Source of the DNA: Daedaleopsis sinensis
Lineage: Eukaryota; Basidiomycota; Agaricomycetes; Polyporales; Polyporaceae
Assembly (NCBI GenBank): GCA_033807695.1
Contig: CM066306.1
Coordinates: forward strand, 2,542,001-2,606,000
Length of the DNA: 64,000 nt
Reading direction: 5' to 3'
The notes below the pieces were generated by a model that was not told the DNA's origin, searched no databases, and saw only the letters and a list, made by a program, of their open reading frames with translations. Positions 44,801-56,800 of this stretch are shown here, piece by piece; positions within the stretch are counted from its first letter, which is position 1, and the number at the start of each line of letters is the position of its first letter. Both the position numbers and the translations under genes were made by a program.

Positions 44801-45888
44801 GTCTTCCACAATCCGAAGTTAGCCTGAAGCTTCGCACCAACGACCGGAATAGACGTACTTCATGTGTCCCCAGCGGAGCGGAGCGTTCAGCGAGGGGAGA
44901 GTGCTGTTGGGCATTGTAGGTGGTTCCAATAACATAGATGTAGGAGACCTCTCCTGCGTGGGACGGAGCTTGATCACAATACCTTGACCGCCTACCGTCC
45001 TGTATTTAGTTCACTCGTATGATGCGAATGGCGGCCGTCTCACCGATCGCATTGAGAGAGCCAGGCAAGATAAGAGATGTCGTGACTCCACCAGACATGG
45101 AATGGACATACGCTAGCATTTGTTCAGTTTCCAATATGCACTACAGTGATCAAATAGCCCCACCATCGTCGTGCGTGTTAAGCGCATCAAGTATCCTGAG
45201 CCACGGAACGATGGGTCCCTTGATCGAGTTGTTGTCTGTGGCACCGTTGAGGGACGGCGAGGGTTCACCTGCAAGGTGCGAGTGCAAATCTACCACGCTG
45301 TGAAGCGCACCCATTCGTGAGTATGCATGTACGGATGAGGACGACTGCGCGGGTACTGACCCAGGTGTAAGCCAGGCTCTAGGTTGACATGTGAGTCATA
45401 GCAGAGAGCAAGTGAATGATACATACGTACCCCTCTGCATCGATGATTTGGACATCTTTCCTCTCATCATACATAGCCTTAGGAATATCGCCGATGGCTT
45501 TGATGATTCCCATGTCTAGGAAGACATCTCCATGCAGTACCCAGGAGCCGTCGGAGCGACCGGTCCAAATCGTAGCATTCCGAATGAGGACAGCAGGCGT
45601 TCCAGGTTGAACTCTATCCGATTCCACGCGAGAGTAAAAATCGTCGGGGGGACCAGGCTTGATATGCAGTGACCGACATTTGCCCAAGATTGACTGGGCA
45701 TCGAGAGGTATAACGACACCGGTCCTGTTGCCAGTTCCCAGGGTTCCTAGTGAGAGGTAGACAGTAGAGCTTGCTGCCGCCAGTAGTATGAGAGCACTCA
45801 GTAACAATTTCTGCGCATTGGGTCTGCGCCGTGCACTAGGATGCGTCGTAGGGATCGGAAGGGCATGCTTATGCAGGTTGGCTTCCAT
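41878..45888 (-). CDS. membrane-anchored amidohydrolase-superfamily protein
   Basis: A metal-dependent hydrolase of the imidazolonepropionase/dihydroorotase-related superfamily; substrate unknown. Start ATG at 45888: MEANLHKHALPIPTTHPSAR, then an uncleaved signal-anchor helix (KLLLSALILLAAASSTVYLS), which predicts a type II membrane protein with its catalytic part in the lumen or outside. The beta-sandwich start is VLIRNATIWTGRSDGSWVLH. The catalytic motifs are VVDLHSHLAGEPSPSL (HxH), HACG|ENPMAYQDTRMD, VQTHCYEALDID, EVAAFHHAHEAYLVPEVLKR and VVMKSDHPAIPSRNLMMEA then AIAHYYGLSENVAL, and GYDADVVLWDSHPLALGA-type end of the first unit. A second, weaker amidohydrolase-like half follows (VIVNEGQVVCSGAAATCTSF, AIDLQGGAFQPGLVSYGAGL, LKLTIAGATEAHLLASELAK), ending LVDIFAV at 41878. 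About 950-1,000 residues in more than 15 exons. Confidence 0.82.
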
Positions 45889-47482
45889 CTTCTTAGCTTA
45901 TGCGCAAGGCCCAGGTAATGTGCTTCGAGGTCGTGCTTTCTCCCTAACACCGTTCTGGCTATAGCAGGCCCGTCCGGCTAGAGTGACCTGCCGAGTCGGC
46001 GTGGCAAATATGAGGTTCTATTGCGCAAGTGAGCGTTGTCGCTGTACGAATGACTCAGGTTAGCGAGTACAAGCCAGGTGCAAGCTTAATGGTCTGTGTA
46101 AACAGTGAACTAACTTACACACACTTTAGATCGACCCGCTCCTCAGTCGCCTCAGTCGACAGTTGCCTAGCTAGCGGTACCGGTGGGAGTCGGTAGGTGG
46201 TTGAGTTAGTGACGTAACCCTCTACTACCATCTACCAAATAAGGCAGTATCACGCGACCGTGGGATCGGTATGTGGCGCTGCCTCCTTCGGAAAATCATA
46301 CTCAACGCTCTATTCTCGACACTAGTACTACTAGGGTCTCATGGATGATAGCAAGTTCCCATGGACCTAGTACATCACTGGCAGAACTCGTAGGAGCTCG
46401 GTGCATGATGTATGACCTTTAAGAAAGCAATTTGTCATTAAGCCATCCAGCACAGATAGCATGAAAGCAAGGTCAAATGCGCGACGCACACTGCACCTAT
46501 AATCCCTCAGTCCAAAAAAGTTTAAGCTTTAAGACTCGAAGACTTGTCCCAGTGAGCACAGAGAGTCAGATTCCGAATCCAAAACAATACACTCTTTTTC
46601 TTCAGCCTCTGAGGCTCATAACTTGAGCGAGTGAGCATCGCTGCCAGTGCTACATACATGCCAGTCATAAGAGGGAGGCCCGGGGGGAACAAGCTTAAGC
46701 TCACAGTGATGATTAGAAGTAACGAACGCTATATCAAATTCGAGAATCTGGGGAAGCGCAAGCGCTGGTTATCGATCGCACGGCCAGTTGATAACTGTTG
46801 ATCACTCCTTTCTCTTCTCAACTTCCTCCTCCTCCTCCAACTTCAAGATTGCAACTTGGTACAGTATCTGGGAATGCTATGGGTTTAATCAGTTTTAGCA
46901 TCTAATACTGGTTCAACTCATATCAATCTCAGATTGTTGACCATCGCGCACAGACTCAGGACACCGAAGGCTCGGACTCTCCAAATTGTTGCCACACCTG
47001 AGGTGAACAAGATCACGCCCTCTATGTTCAGATGTAGCTTGCTCATTCATACCAGGCCATATCGCATGTGAGTCATCAACAGCGTGAAGATCGCACCTTG
47101 AAGCTTGTAGCTTCAGATCAACAAGGCGATACCGTAATCTAGCAAAAGTTCGATTATGCAGTATGGATGTGTATACGTAGCCGAGGTATCAAAGAACTAT
47201 TACAATGGGTTTAATCAGTTTGAGCAAATGTCATACCATCCTGAAATTTGGAGCGCGAGACCTCGGACGCGGAGAAAGAGGCGGTGTCGGGGGATCCAGG
47301 ACGACTCGCACTTGCAGCAGCTACGGTATTTTGGAGCCCCCGTCCAAGCACGGAGAAGTCCCCGACGGCAGCGCCGGCCGCGTACACGGAGGGCAGAACG
47401 GCAGAGTAGGAGATCGGTGCCAGATCGGATGGTTGCCGTAGTACCGTTCGCCAACTCGTCACGGAGACGTCCGCGTCATGCT
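45889..47482. other. intergenic upstream of the amidohydrolase
   Basis: No gene was recognised, and the stretch is comparatively AT-rich. It includes one copy each of a 17-bp direct repeat (46879-46895 and 47205-47221) and a polypyrimidine run near 46805-46845. A minus-strand frame at 46522-46704 looks membrane-like but has no support. Confidence 0.4.
46879..47221. repeat. 17-bp direct repeat pair
   Basis: ATGGGTTTAATCAGTTT occurs at 46879-46895 and again at 47205-47221, same orientation, 326 bp apart. The pair may be chance, a duplication scar or target-site-like. No element ends are seen between them. Confidence 0.6.
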
Positions 47483-47620
47483 TCAATCCGATGAGCAATG
47501 GCAAGCACTGCAGGTGCAATCTGCAGCAACATCGGCGGGCTCGGGTGCCGGCACCGCTGCAGCGAGCGCAGTGAAGGCAACGAACAGGATCCGGAGGAGG
47601 ATCTTGTTGGCGAGCTGCAT
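47483..47620 (-). CDS. candidate 45-residue Cys-rich secreted peptide
   Basis: Minus-strand ATG at 47620 to TGA at 47483-47485. MQLANKILLRILFVAFTALA then AAVPAP has the n-, h- and c-regions of a strong signal peptide, with cleavage likely near AAA-VPAP. The mature part, about 20 residues, is acidic and ends DCTCSACHCSSD, giving a C-x-C-x2-C-x-C cluster. No close family is recognised. A longer spliced product is possible, since open frame continues downstream in another phase (47211-47480) with possible splice sites. Candidates include a small secreted effector-like protein, a metal-binding (metallothionein-like) peptide or a chance ORF. Short length and lack of homology keep confidence low. 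Confidence 0.35.
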   Translation of the reverse strand: MQLANKILLRILFVAFTALAAAVPAPEPADVAADCTCSACHCSSD

Positions 47621-48486
47621 GATGGTTTCGGAGGTGCGTTGGACGGCGATGAGCACGAAATGAGGCGGGGTAGACTAGTACTGTGATCAAACTGTAAGAC
47701 GAGCAGTCAATCCTAGAAGCTATTTATCTTCTACACGTACCAGGGATTTGAGTTCTGGACAGACCATGTCGGTGAGCTTGCAAGACAGTCGCAGTACACT
47801 TTACGACATACTACTCCTTCATGGCTGCCCAGGGCACCAACGAGGCTTTCTGGATATTGCTATATCCGCGACGCGTGGAGACAGCTTGTCGACTAGTGAC
47901 ATGGGCGGCGACATAGATAAAACAGCTGGAGACCACGGAGACACTATGACATTCTTACTTATCTTCATTCAGCAGGTCCGCAGGACATTTGACACACAGT
48001 GGGACTGCCAAAAAGTTATTGGGTTATTGCCAGTGGACATAAAAGTCGTTCCCTCACCCACGCATGTCAGGCACAGCAAAAAACACTAGAAGGTGCAAGC
48101 TGCGGAAGGTGATTGGCAAAGCAAGATTGTAAGCCACCGCGACAATCATGTAAAGTATGCTCACCACTGTTGTGATCACTATATTCAACACTAATGCGGT
48201 CCCACGAGACGGTGCACCAGCTCGCTATCCGTGCACGGTATTGGTCGGAAGATCTAGAGTCATATTGCGACGAACCCCAGCAAGGAGGTACGCGGCACGC
48301 GGTATTACAATGTTGGATACTAGAGAGCTAAGGCCGCTGAGTGTAGGAAGTATAAGGGGGTATACGTGATCTAGCATGCACCCCTACGCGAATCGGCAAT
48401 TATACTAAGGTAGGAATGGGTATTCACAAGCACAATATGATAACATCAAACTGTGGGGACGGCCGCAGGTCATCGGCCCTCGGGCC
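47621..48486. other. intergenic, nothing recognised
   Basis: Between the small secreted ORF and the 3' end of the large minus-strand gene. Open frames at 47748-48369 have no recognisable features. Confidence 0.4.
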
Positions 48487-51400
48487 TCAGGCAGCTGTAG
48501 TGCCCTGGAAGTAGCCGAGGAGGTTGCGCGGCCGGGTGACGTTCACTCCGGACTTCAAGGCGGCGACGCGCTGATAATGGATGCGGTATGCCAGTCGTTG
48601 CAAGGCGGCCTTGGCGCGCGAGCGTTCTAGGTGTGCGGCACGGGTGTCGACTACGAAAAAATAAATCAGCGGACGGCTTGTATATTGCGACGGCATAACA
48701 CATACCGATCTTCCCATGGAGCTTGTCGAGGGCGTTCTTCAGCCGCTCTACCATAGAGGTGCTAGAGACTTCCTTCTCCTTCTCCTCCTCGTCGGCCTTG
48801 TCTACACCTGCTTCGGCCTTGTCCATGGCGTCCCATATCCGCCTCGTTGCGGCCTCCTGGGTGGCCTGCTTCTCAATAATAGTGTACTCATCTATGTCAG
48901 ACAGGGCAGTGCCGAGAAGAGATATCCTGAACGTGAGATCGTCGTAGAAGCCCTCCTTGTCGGAGTTGCCGACAATATCGAAATATTCCTTTGAGCCTGA
49001 CGCTGGGGAAAGGAGATTGACCAACGGCGCCAGGGTGGGGAGTTCGTCCGAATATTGAAGGGCCGTCAGCTCCGCGTCTAGTAGGAATGATCGCGCGATG
49101 TATCTTGACATGCGAATGGTGGCGAGGGAAGTGAAAGGGATCATGGACACGAGGAAGAATTGGTTGGGAGCTGTGAGGAGTTTCCCGAACGTTACTAATT
49201 TGGAATATGTGGCGAACTCGTGCGCTGGGGCCATCGCAAGGGACAACTTATCAATCGCCTTTCGGATTTCGGTCTGGAGACGATCCGGTGTGGTCGAATC
49301 CATCGCGATAAGTGTCAAGAGGAGTACGATGTCGCTAAGTTCTTCCCTCACAAGAGATCTAGAACCGCGTGAGCATACGTCCCATGGAGATGTATGACAG
49401 TGAATACTACTCACTGCGCAAATGTTTTCACCAGGGATACTAATCTGTATATCATTTCGGCTCTCCACGCGAAGTCGCCAGCATTGCTTGAGACAGAGCC
49501 GGGACCGGCAGCGTCAGCCCATCCGTGAGCAGCGAGCACGTCCGGAGATATGCCGAGGCGCACGACTGCAGTGAGAACAGTCGAAAGGCGCAATCCAGAC
49601 GGCTGCGAGCCCACCAGTGGTCCCAACCTCAACAGTTGCTTGTAAGCCAGAGATATTGTCGTTGCATTGATGTCCGAGAAAGCTAAAGAGCGCCATCAGT
49701 GCTAAACCATCGCTCTCAGATATGGTCACATACCGAGGTTGAACAACCATGGGACTATGACTGGGTACTGCTCTGCGCTCAGAGACGCGACAAAGCCCAT
49801 GCTCAGCAGGGCTGAGACCTGCGTCACATCTACTCCCTGTGAACATCGCGAAATGACGCATTACAGTGAATGAGTACTCACCGTTGCGCGCAGCAGCCTC
49901 CCCGAGGAGCTGGCGAATGGCGTTACCACCCACCTCGGCCGTGAAAGGCGGCATAGTGGGCTCCACATCCATCCCCTCATCACGATCTCCTACAGCTCCG
50001 TCCCTGATGATCCAGAATGGCACTCCAAGAGGGACTTCGTCCCGCTTGGCGATAGCCTCAGCCATCTTCTCTCTGATGTCGCTCGCGAGAATGCGCTTCA
50101 CATCCTGTCCGTCTTTGCCTAGCAGGCCTTGGAAGTTGAACGTGGATATGACCGCGTCATCGTCCACGCTGTCGACGCCGCGCTTGCGTCCTTGGACCCG
50201 AGATGGCCCGACTATGAGCGACTTGGACTTGCTTTTGCCTTTCGTTCCTCGAGCAGTGGGGGTGACGTCGATTTCTGCATCACTGTCGCATTGTTCCTCG
50301 TCCTCCATTTCGTCGCGGAGGCTCTCCTTTGCTTTAGCTAAGGTCTCGTCCGCGAGGCGAACGGCAGCCATGCCGGTACCGGTCCGCTCTTCGCGTTCCT
50401 TCTCCCGTAGGAGGGCCCCGAGCGGATCAGCCTTGCGCGGCTTTCGCGCTTGCGTGATCGGTGTGACCATCTTCTCTTTCGGTCTTGGTGGCGAGCTACG
50501 GCGAAGGTTATACCTAAGAGATGCTCCATGCAGGGGTTTCGATGAGCCAGCCTGGCCGGACGTGTTTGCACTGACCATAAAGTTCAATGTATGCGCTCGA
50601 GTCCAGTACTAGGTAAGAGCAACGCACCCTGTCGCTTTCCCCTTGCCTTGTGCGAGCACGCTGACGAAGCCATCTTCTTCATCGCTGCTACTGCTCAGGT
50701 CACTGAAATCGTCCAAGTCGATGGGACTTTGTTCTGGGCTAGAATGTGCTGCAGCGCGTGCCCGTGCCTTGATGTCTGCGATGAGCCTCGCCGTCTTACT
50801 CTTCTCATCCAAGACCTCCACAACCGGAACATCCTCAACCATAGGCTCATCAGCTTGGTCACTGGGTGGAGGCGTCAAGGAGCAGAACGCTTCAGAAGGC
50901 GAGGCAGTCGGATTTGGTGACTTCTGCTGCGTGTTACAAGCAGCGATTGGCGTGCACAAAGGGGAGCTGTTGGCAAGCTCGCGAAGGCCGCGGTTCAGGG
51001 GGGATGAAGGTGTCTGGGGATACGAGCTTCCAAAAACATCTCGTGGTTCTTCCACCCCCACAAACGTTCCAGGGACATTGTTCATCGAGTCAAATGGACT
51101 GTAGTCTTCATCCATTGGGATGTCGGTCAAGGGAGACCCGGAGCGGATAGAGTCGGAAACCGACCCGCGTCGACTCGAGGGACCGGGGAGGGACTTCTTC
51201 CACCGGCTGACACTTTCCTGCACCTCTGTCACGTCCTTGACCACACCCCGAGGAATCACGAGTTCTTGTTCATCAGACTGGCTAGTTGGAACACATTGGA
51301 TGTCGTCCATGTCGTCGTCATTTACTGAACTACCGTGGTGACTCGTGGGTAGTGATGTGAGCTCCGAGGATGTGGAAGAGAGCACGGAGAGGCGTCGTTT

Positions 51401-51859
51401 CTTGGAAGACGAAGGACTTCTCATTCGGATGTCTGCCGCAAGTTGTTGTCTGGAGGAACAAAGAGACCTCATACAGGTAGACTGACCTGTTTGTCCCGAC
51501 TGTACTCCAGGAGATGATGCTAGATCGACCCTTATACGGGGAACTTGAACGCGCCCTCCTGGCCGTTGAATGTCAGGGTCTTCAGTGGATAGGAGCTTGC
51601 GTTTCAACGAAGGCTTCCTGGGCTCTGCGTAGACTGTAGGGGAAAGCTTTGCTTTGGTGGATGATGCGCCGGTGGCGGGCTTTGTTCGAGGAATTCGCTT
51701 GGTAGGTTGCGGGATTTCGACGTAATCTATGAACGTCCCAGACCGATAAGACGCGGCAGACGGAGCGGTAGAGGGTTGTCGTGGCCCTGTGGACGTAGAC
51801 CCTTTCTTGGGCAGGGTCGCAAAGGAAAGGGTGGTCTGCTTGAGATTCTGATTCTTCAT
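48487..51859 (-). CDS. large nuclear-type protein, candidate SLF2/Nse6-like (CANIN)
   Basis: Start ATG at 51859: MKNQNLKQTTLSFATLPKKG, a short N-terminal motif like those of PCNA-binding or replication-linked proteins (QTTLSFA, only PIP-like because it lacks the FF pair). About 450 disordered residues follow, rich in Ser, Asp and basic patches (PSLKRKLLSTEDPDIQRP, SSSKKRRLSVLSSTSSELTS), with acidic SIM-like stretches (PIDLDDFSDLSSSSDEEDGF). The second half is ordered and helical: DPLGALLREKEREERTG, VKRILASDIREKMAEAIAKR, PVIVPWLFNLAFSDINATTI, GLRLSTVLTAVVRLGISPDV then LAAHGW, ELSDIVLLLTLIAMDSTTPD, and a C-terminal HHRxAxAxxRLAYRIHYQ-like end at 48487. This layout (disordered acidic N-terminus, C-terminal helical repeat) resembles the SMC5/6-recruiting SLF2/Nse6 family. 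That match is by eye and tentative. About eight introns. Confidence 0.5.
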
Positions 51860-52245
51860 GGTGCACGTGAAGAACGCCGTTTTTGGCCACAAACCACGCG
51901 TAAATAGGTAGATTGGATAAGATTACCAGCAGCGCGTCCCAGTACCACACCAGTCGTATAAAGTGAGGAGCCTGAGCGCGATACGGCAAAAAGGAGGAAG
52001 CTCGATGAGAGGAAAGGTAGCGACGGTCGTCGTCGCGCAGGAATACAAATGACGCGTAAGCGCCCTCCAGTCAACGCTGAACGCGAACATCACGGTGTGA
52101 CAGCGTAGTGTAACGCGAACGTGACACAGGAGGATGCCGGGGCCGAGGAACTCTGGCGCGAGCGGCCGCGCGACATAGACGCACACGACGAGCACTACAG
52201 TCTACAGCGACAAGCCTCAAGTCAAGGACGGTACACATACATGAC
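51860..52245. promoter_or_regulatory. divergent promoter region
   Basis: A 386-bp gap between the large minus-strand gene and the DUF1746 gene. No specific factor site is supported. Confidence 0.35.
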
Positions 52246-53164
52246 ATGCCTATGCGCCATGCCCACAGAAAGCATATCATCCACTCCGTGAGTTCTGCTA
52301 TGCTAGTACAGTTGATATCCACTCATTGGGCGTGGTGTATATAGCTCGATTCCCTGCTGTACCAGTTACACACGGTGTCCTTCCTGCTCTCGCCTCGCCT
52401 CTGGCCATTTGTCTGTCGGTTGGCAAGCCAGTTCCCATTCTCCCGGCCGCGCGAGGTCGATTCTCAACGCTCACTCCGATACTGGTTCATCTTCGTACTG
52501 CTCGTCAATATGCAATGCTTCTACTCCCATGCAGTCTATGGGCCCGCTGAAGGAAGGTCCATCGTCCTCGACTTTGTGGGCATCGGTACGTCTTCAATCT
52601 CTACAACATTGACCACCTTTTCATTGTCACCTAGGTCACAAACCGTCGAAGGCGTTCTTGCTTTTCCTTGACCTCACCATCGTCATTCTCGAGTTCATTC
52701 TCATCACCATCGCATATGAAACATCCTTCACACTTGCGATGCCCCCAGATACCCCAGATCCCCTCCAACCTGACATCACATCCTCCACATCGTTGTCGTC
52801 CCCCATACCGAACAATGACAACAGCAAGCCGATGGATCCCACATACAACAGCGAGCCCGAGTACATCGTTGACCTCCGCCTGCGCTCACTACTCAATCGA
52901 CTGAGACATCCGCCTGCTCCACCGCCTCCGCAACGAGTCCCATTATCTGATGAGCTCCTCCCTCTTCCCAACACTACCGCCTTCCAACTATCCCAGAGCT
53001 TGAACATGCTGGTGCGTGCCCGAGCGCAGATGCGCGAGCGTGCAGCTCGGCAAGCAGCTGATAATGAACGCACCCGGCGCGGAGGCCGGAGAGAGCGACA
53101 ACCAGGAGAGGAGCAGGAGACGAGGAGGGTCCCTGGAAGTATGGGAGAGGAGGATGATACATGA
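52246..53164 (+). CDS. DUF1746 membrane protein
   Basis: Three exons: 52246-52287, 52345-52585 and 52635-53164 (813 nt, 270 residues, in frame). The DUF1746 region runs HRKHIIHS|LDSLLYQLHTVS, FLLSPRLWPFVCRLASQF, then helix YWFIFVLLVNMQCFYSHAV, and IVLDFVGI|GHKPSKAFLLF with helix LDLTIVILEFILITIAYETS. The C-terminal half is soluble, Pro-rich then basic (RARAQMRERAARQAADNERT). DUF1746 proteins are fungal; some belong to Golgi/ER Dsc-type ubiquitin-ligase complexes, but the precise role here is not certain. The ATG at 52246 is preferred over 52241, whose frame stops after 17 codons. Its 3' end is 94 bp from the converging NDUFAF8-like gene. Confidence 0.82.
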
Positions 53165-53258
53165 CGCTTTTGTGCATTTAAGGATATTCGTGGTCATGAC
53201 GTTGATTTTGGCATCCGCAATCTTCCAGATTGCAGCTCTCTACCCGTGCTCTGTGCAT

Positions 53259-53514
53259 TCAATATTTCCGCTTCATCTAGACGGTCATGGTCTGAAACTG
53301 ACAACGTGGGGATAAATATGATGGTGCTCACTGCTTCCCTCATGCACGCGCCGAACTTCGCAAACTCCTCCTTGCAGGAGTCCTTATGCACGTCGGTGTA
53401 GGTTGCAAGAATACATTTCCCGTATGCTGTCGCCGTCGCCGAACAAGTCGTGGTTGAATGGAGTGCGAGACGACGAAGAGGGTTGGTCTTAGCATTTGCT
53501 GCTAGCGTCGTCAT
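53259..53514 (-). CDS. twin-CX9C protein, NDUFAF8-like
   Basis: Two exons: 53514-53332 and a last exon of only 18 nt at 53276-53259, giving 66 residues. The sequence MTTLAANAKTNPLRRLALHS is followed by two CX9C motifs, CSATATAYGKC and CKEEFAKFGAC. These form the disulfide helix-coil-helix fold of Mia40-imported proteins of the mitochondrial intermembrane space. The pattern CxxxxxAYGxC...CxxEFxxFxxC and the size match NDUFAF8, a complex I assembly factor. The basic end MKRKY, supplied by the micro-exon (intron GTGAGC...TCTAG), is common in fungal homologues. The function is inferred from this similarity. Confidence 0.8.
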
Positions 53515-53845
53515 GGTTGCGAGATGTTGAGGAGGAGAATGGCGAGCCGTAATCTTGTATAGAGGAGAACGTCGTCGGGAGGCAAGGCTGCATGCAGGCA
53601 CGTCATCGGTGCTTGTATAGGGCGCTTAGTTGTCAACTCTCCTCCTGCCGCCACTACTCTCTAGGTCGGATACTGCAGCGGTCTACTCCTCTTCATTTCG
53701 GAATCTTGTGCTCTGCTTGCCTACGGTACTAGTCTGGAAGCGGCTTAGAGAGCGGTTGGATCTGTCGCGTAGGAGCGTCGGCCGGCCCACAGTACTCGCG
53801 GAATTGTAGGAGAAGACGCGCCCCCTCCCCGTCGCCCGGAGAACG
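53515..53845. promoter_or_regulatory. divergent promoter region NDUFAF8-like / CSF1
   Basis: A 331-bp gap between divergent starts. No specific site is supported. Confidence 0.35.
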
Positions 53846-56800
53846 ATGGCTCTGAATGTCGTACTACTCATTATATGCGTATGCATTGTTCTTGCCGTGT
53901 TGTTCTATTTCTTCTACTGGAACCGGTTCTTGGCATTTCTACTCAGCCTCGTCCTAAGGCTTGCGTTATGGAACCAAGGGGAGTCCAGCTTGTGGCTTGA
54001 GTTCGGTTCGTGTTCAGTTCTTTTATACTGCGTGTTCAGCTGTTCTGAATATGTCCACAGGCGCAATTCACTTCTCTACTCTTACTGGTCGAATTCTGAT
54101 CAAGGATTTGCGCTACCACTCGAGCAACCAGACATTCCGCATCGTCAAGTTGCAGCTCTCCTGGCGGTACTGGCTCCGCCAGCCTGCTGAAGAAGAGGAC
54201 CTCAGCCATGCACGCGTAATTGGTGAAGAAGCAAATGGCAAACATGGCTCGCCTCTCGCGTGTCGCGTTCACATCTCCCTTCAGGGTCTTGAATGGTTCA
54301 TATATAACCGAACTGCTGCGTTCGACAACATAGTCTCGCAACTGGATGTCGACCTGCCTGCTACACCTGCTGCGACTCCATTGCCGGATGGCGGAGCCTC
54401 TGTACGCAAGATATTCAGCCGCACGTCCGTTTTCCATGATTGTGCGTTCTCTCTTTGCCCACGCCACCCTTTCTCGGTATACATATCATATGCGGATGCT
54501 TAAACCCGTCACACAGCGTCGATTCTTGGTCCTCCTGTCTCTCTGGTCTCGTCCATATATAAGAGGACCCCAACCTTCATCAAACGCGCTGTCAGCTGGG
54601 TTCGGAGTCAGATGCCTAGCCTTGATCCCAAGGACCTGTTACCGTGCAGCCTAGAAGTTAGCAAGGGCGCCATCACCATCGGAAACGCGTCCACACCCAA
54701 TCTCCTCGTCGCACAATTCCAACGGGCCGAGGGTACTTACGGCATCGTCGAAGCTCGTTCGAAACACGACCTCTACAAGCAGGTCTTCAACATCAAACTT
54801 CAGAACCCGTCGATGTCGTATGTCGAGAACGAGAACTTCACGAGCACTGTGGCAGAGGTGGGAAGAAAGACGCATGAACGCGTCAACCGCGCGGACAGTG
54901 CCCCCCTCCGTCGCGCATCGTACCTGTCCTTCCCCACCTTCCAGCGCGTATGGCAACACCTCAAGTTATGGAACTCACTGAGTGTCTTCGACCAGAACTC
55001 CCGAGGATCTCATCACAGCGTGCCAGTCCCACATCCTCAGACATGGGGTCGACGTAGACAGCACAAGAGTTTGGATGAGGAGACCCCACTGGGTGCAGAC
55101 TTTGCGACATTGGAGTATGCCATTGAGCGCAAGGTCCTGGAAGCCTCTGTCGTTGAGCTGTTGTACTACGCGGACGTCGTCGGGGTTGTCCCGCCCCTGG
55201 GCGCCGGCCAGGAGAGTCAAGATGAGAGCCTGGACCCCTTCGATATCGGGAATGGCGACCTCCCACCAGAATGGGGTATTGACCTTGTCATCATGGATGG
55301 TTTTATTCGGTACGGACCATGGGCGGACCGTCAGCGGTAAATAAGTTGCATATACCCATCAGCCAATCCTCTGACCGAAACATCTAGAGCTATCCTTCAA
55401 CATGCGTTCTTCCCGCCGATGTTCGCCAATGCGCATCCCACACCCCGCCTGAAGCCTGGGGATATGCGTATATGGACAGGTCTCAAGATCTTCATTGAGC
55501 TCAGGGATGGGGTAACACTACAACTCCCATTCCGTGAGGCGTCCAAGGTATGTGCTCGTATGCTCTTTCCCAGATGTTCGCTCACAGTCTCCTGACAGAA
55601 TTGGCAATGGGACGGTGAAGTCGACGTCAAGGATCGTCCAAGGAAACGCGAGGCCGCCTCGATACATCTGCGTGCCGGTGACAGCTCAACGATCAGTTAC
55701 ATTGTTCCCATGATAGCTTCCGCTAAGGGGTATATCTCGCTGCTCGAAGTCCACCTGGATACAGTGACAGTCACGTCGAGTCTCAATGACATCCGCCTGC
55801 TTACTGCAGAAACATGCCGAGTGCGTTAGAGTTTATTCACATGACTACACGGTGGCTGAAGGTGTTGTATAGATTCGCAGCAGCCTTCCCGCTCCTCTGA
55901 AGTGGAACGGCGTGAGACAGTGGACGTTTGCAATTTCGCTCCGGCAGCCTTGCTTCTACCTGCTTCGTGATCACATCAACATGTTCACAGACCTCGCAAA
56001 GGATTGGAGCTCTGGGCCACCGAGCGACTACAATACCTTCACGCCTATGATCTACGTGATTGACTTGGACATGCACAACTACACCATCAATCTATACGTG
56101 AACGACCATAACATCATCGACAAGCCGTTGATCAGGGAGGACAATGGTATATACCTCTGTTCTTCTGTGCTTAGCACGATCTCATTCCTACTGCAGCTCT
56201 TCTTACACTTCGGGGGACGCACTTTACGCACGGTGCCTATCTGCCGTTCATAAAGTACCGTCCTGAAGCAACGACAGTTTCCTTCTGGATCGAGGCGCCC
56301 GACGTCTTCGTGGACCTCTCCCTCCCCCGATGGAACATTTCCGGCCTGTATCAGACCCCTGATCGGAGCCAAGTCGGACGCATAGGAATGCTCAACATGA
56401 ACGGCTCATTTCGCTACTTTGGCGAGGTGAAGGAGGACAATATGGACCACCTCAAGCTCGACTTCACTGCCCGCGATGCCTTTTACAAAGCCTTTGGTTG
56501 GACGGTTCGCTATCTCATGATTCTGCGCGACAACTACTTCGGATCGTTCACTCATTTCTCCACGCTGACGGAGTATCTGAGCAAAAGAAATCGGGGAGAC
56601 CCTCTCGGAGATCCCATGTACTTGCAGTACCGTGAGGGTCAAGTACGTTACGGCTTCTCTATCACGTGTACACAATGTGCTCATCCAAGCGACAGTCGAA
56701 CACCATGCAGGTGACCTTGGGACTCGAGATAGACAACGGCCTCATGATCCTTCCTGCTGGGTACCCCGGGTACGAGCAGTTCAGTGCGGAGCACGCTCAC

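Noticed and set aside
46522..46704. Minus-strand membrane-like 60-residue frame
   Set aside because: An isolated hydrophobic stretch in AT-richer DNA with no neighbouring exons or homology that I can recognise.
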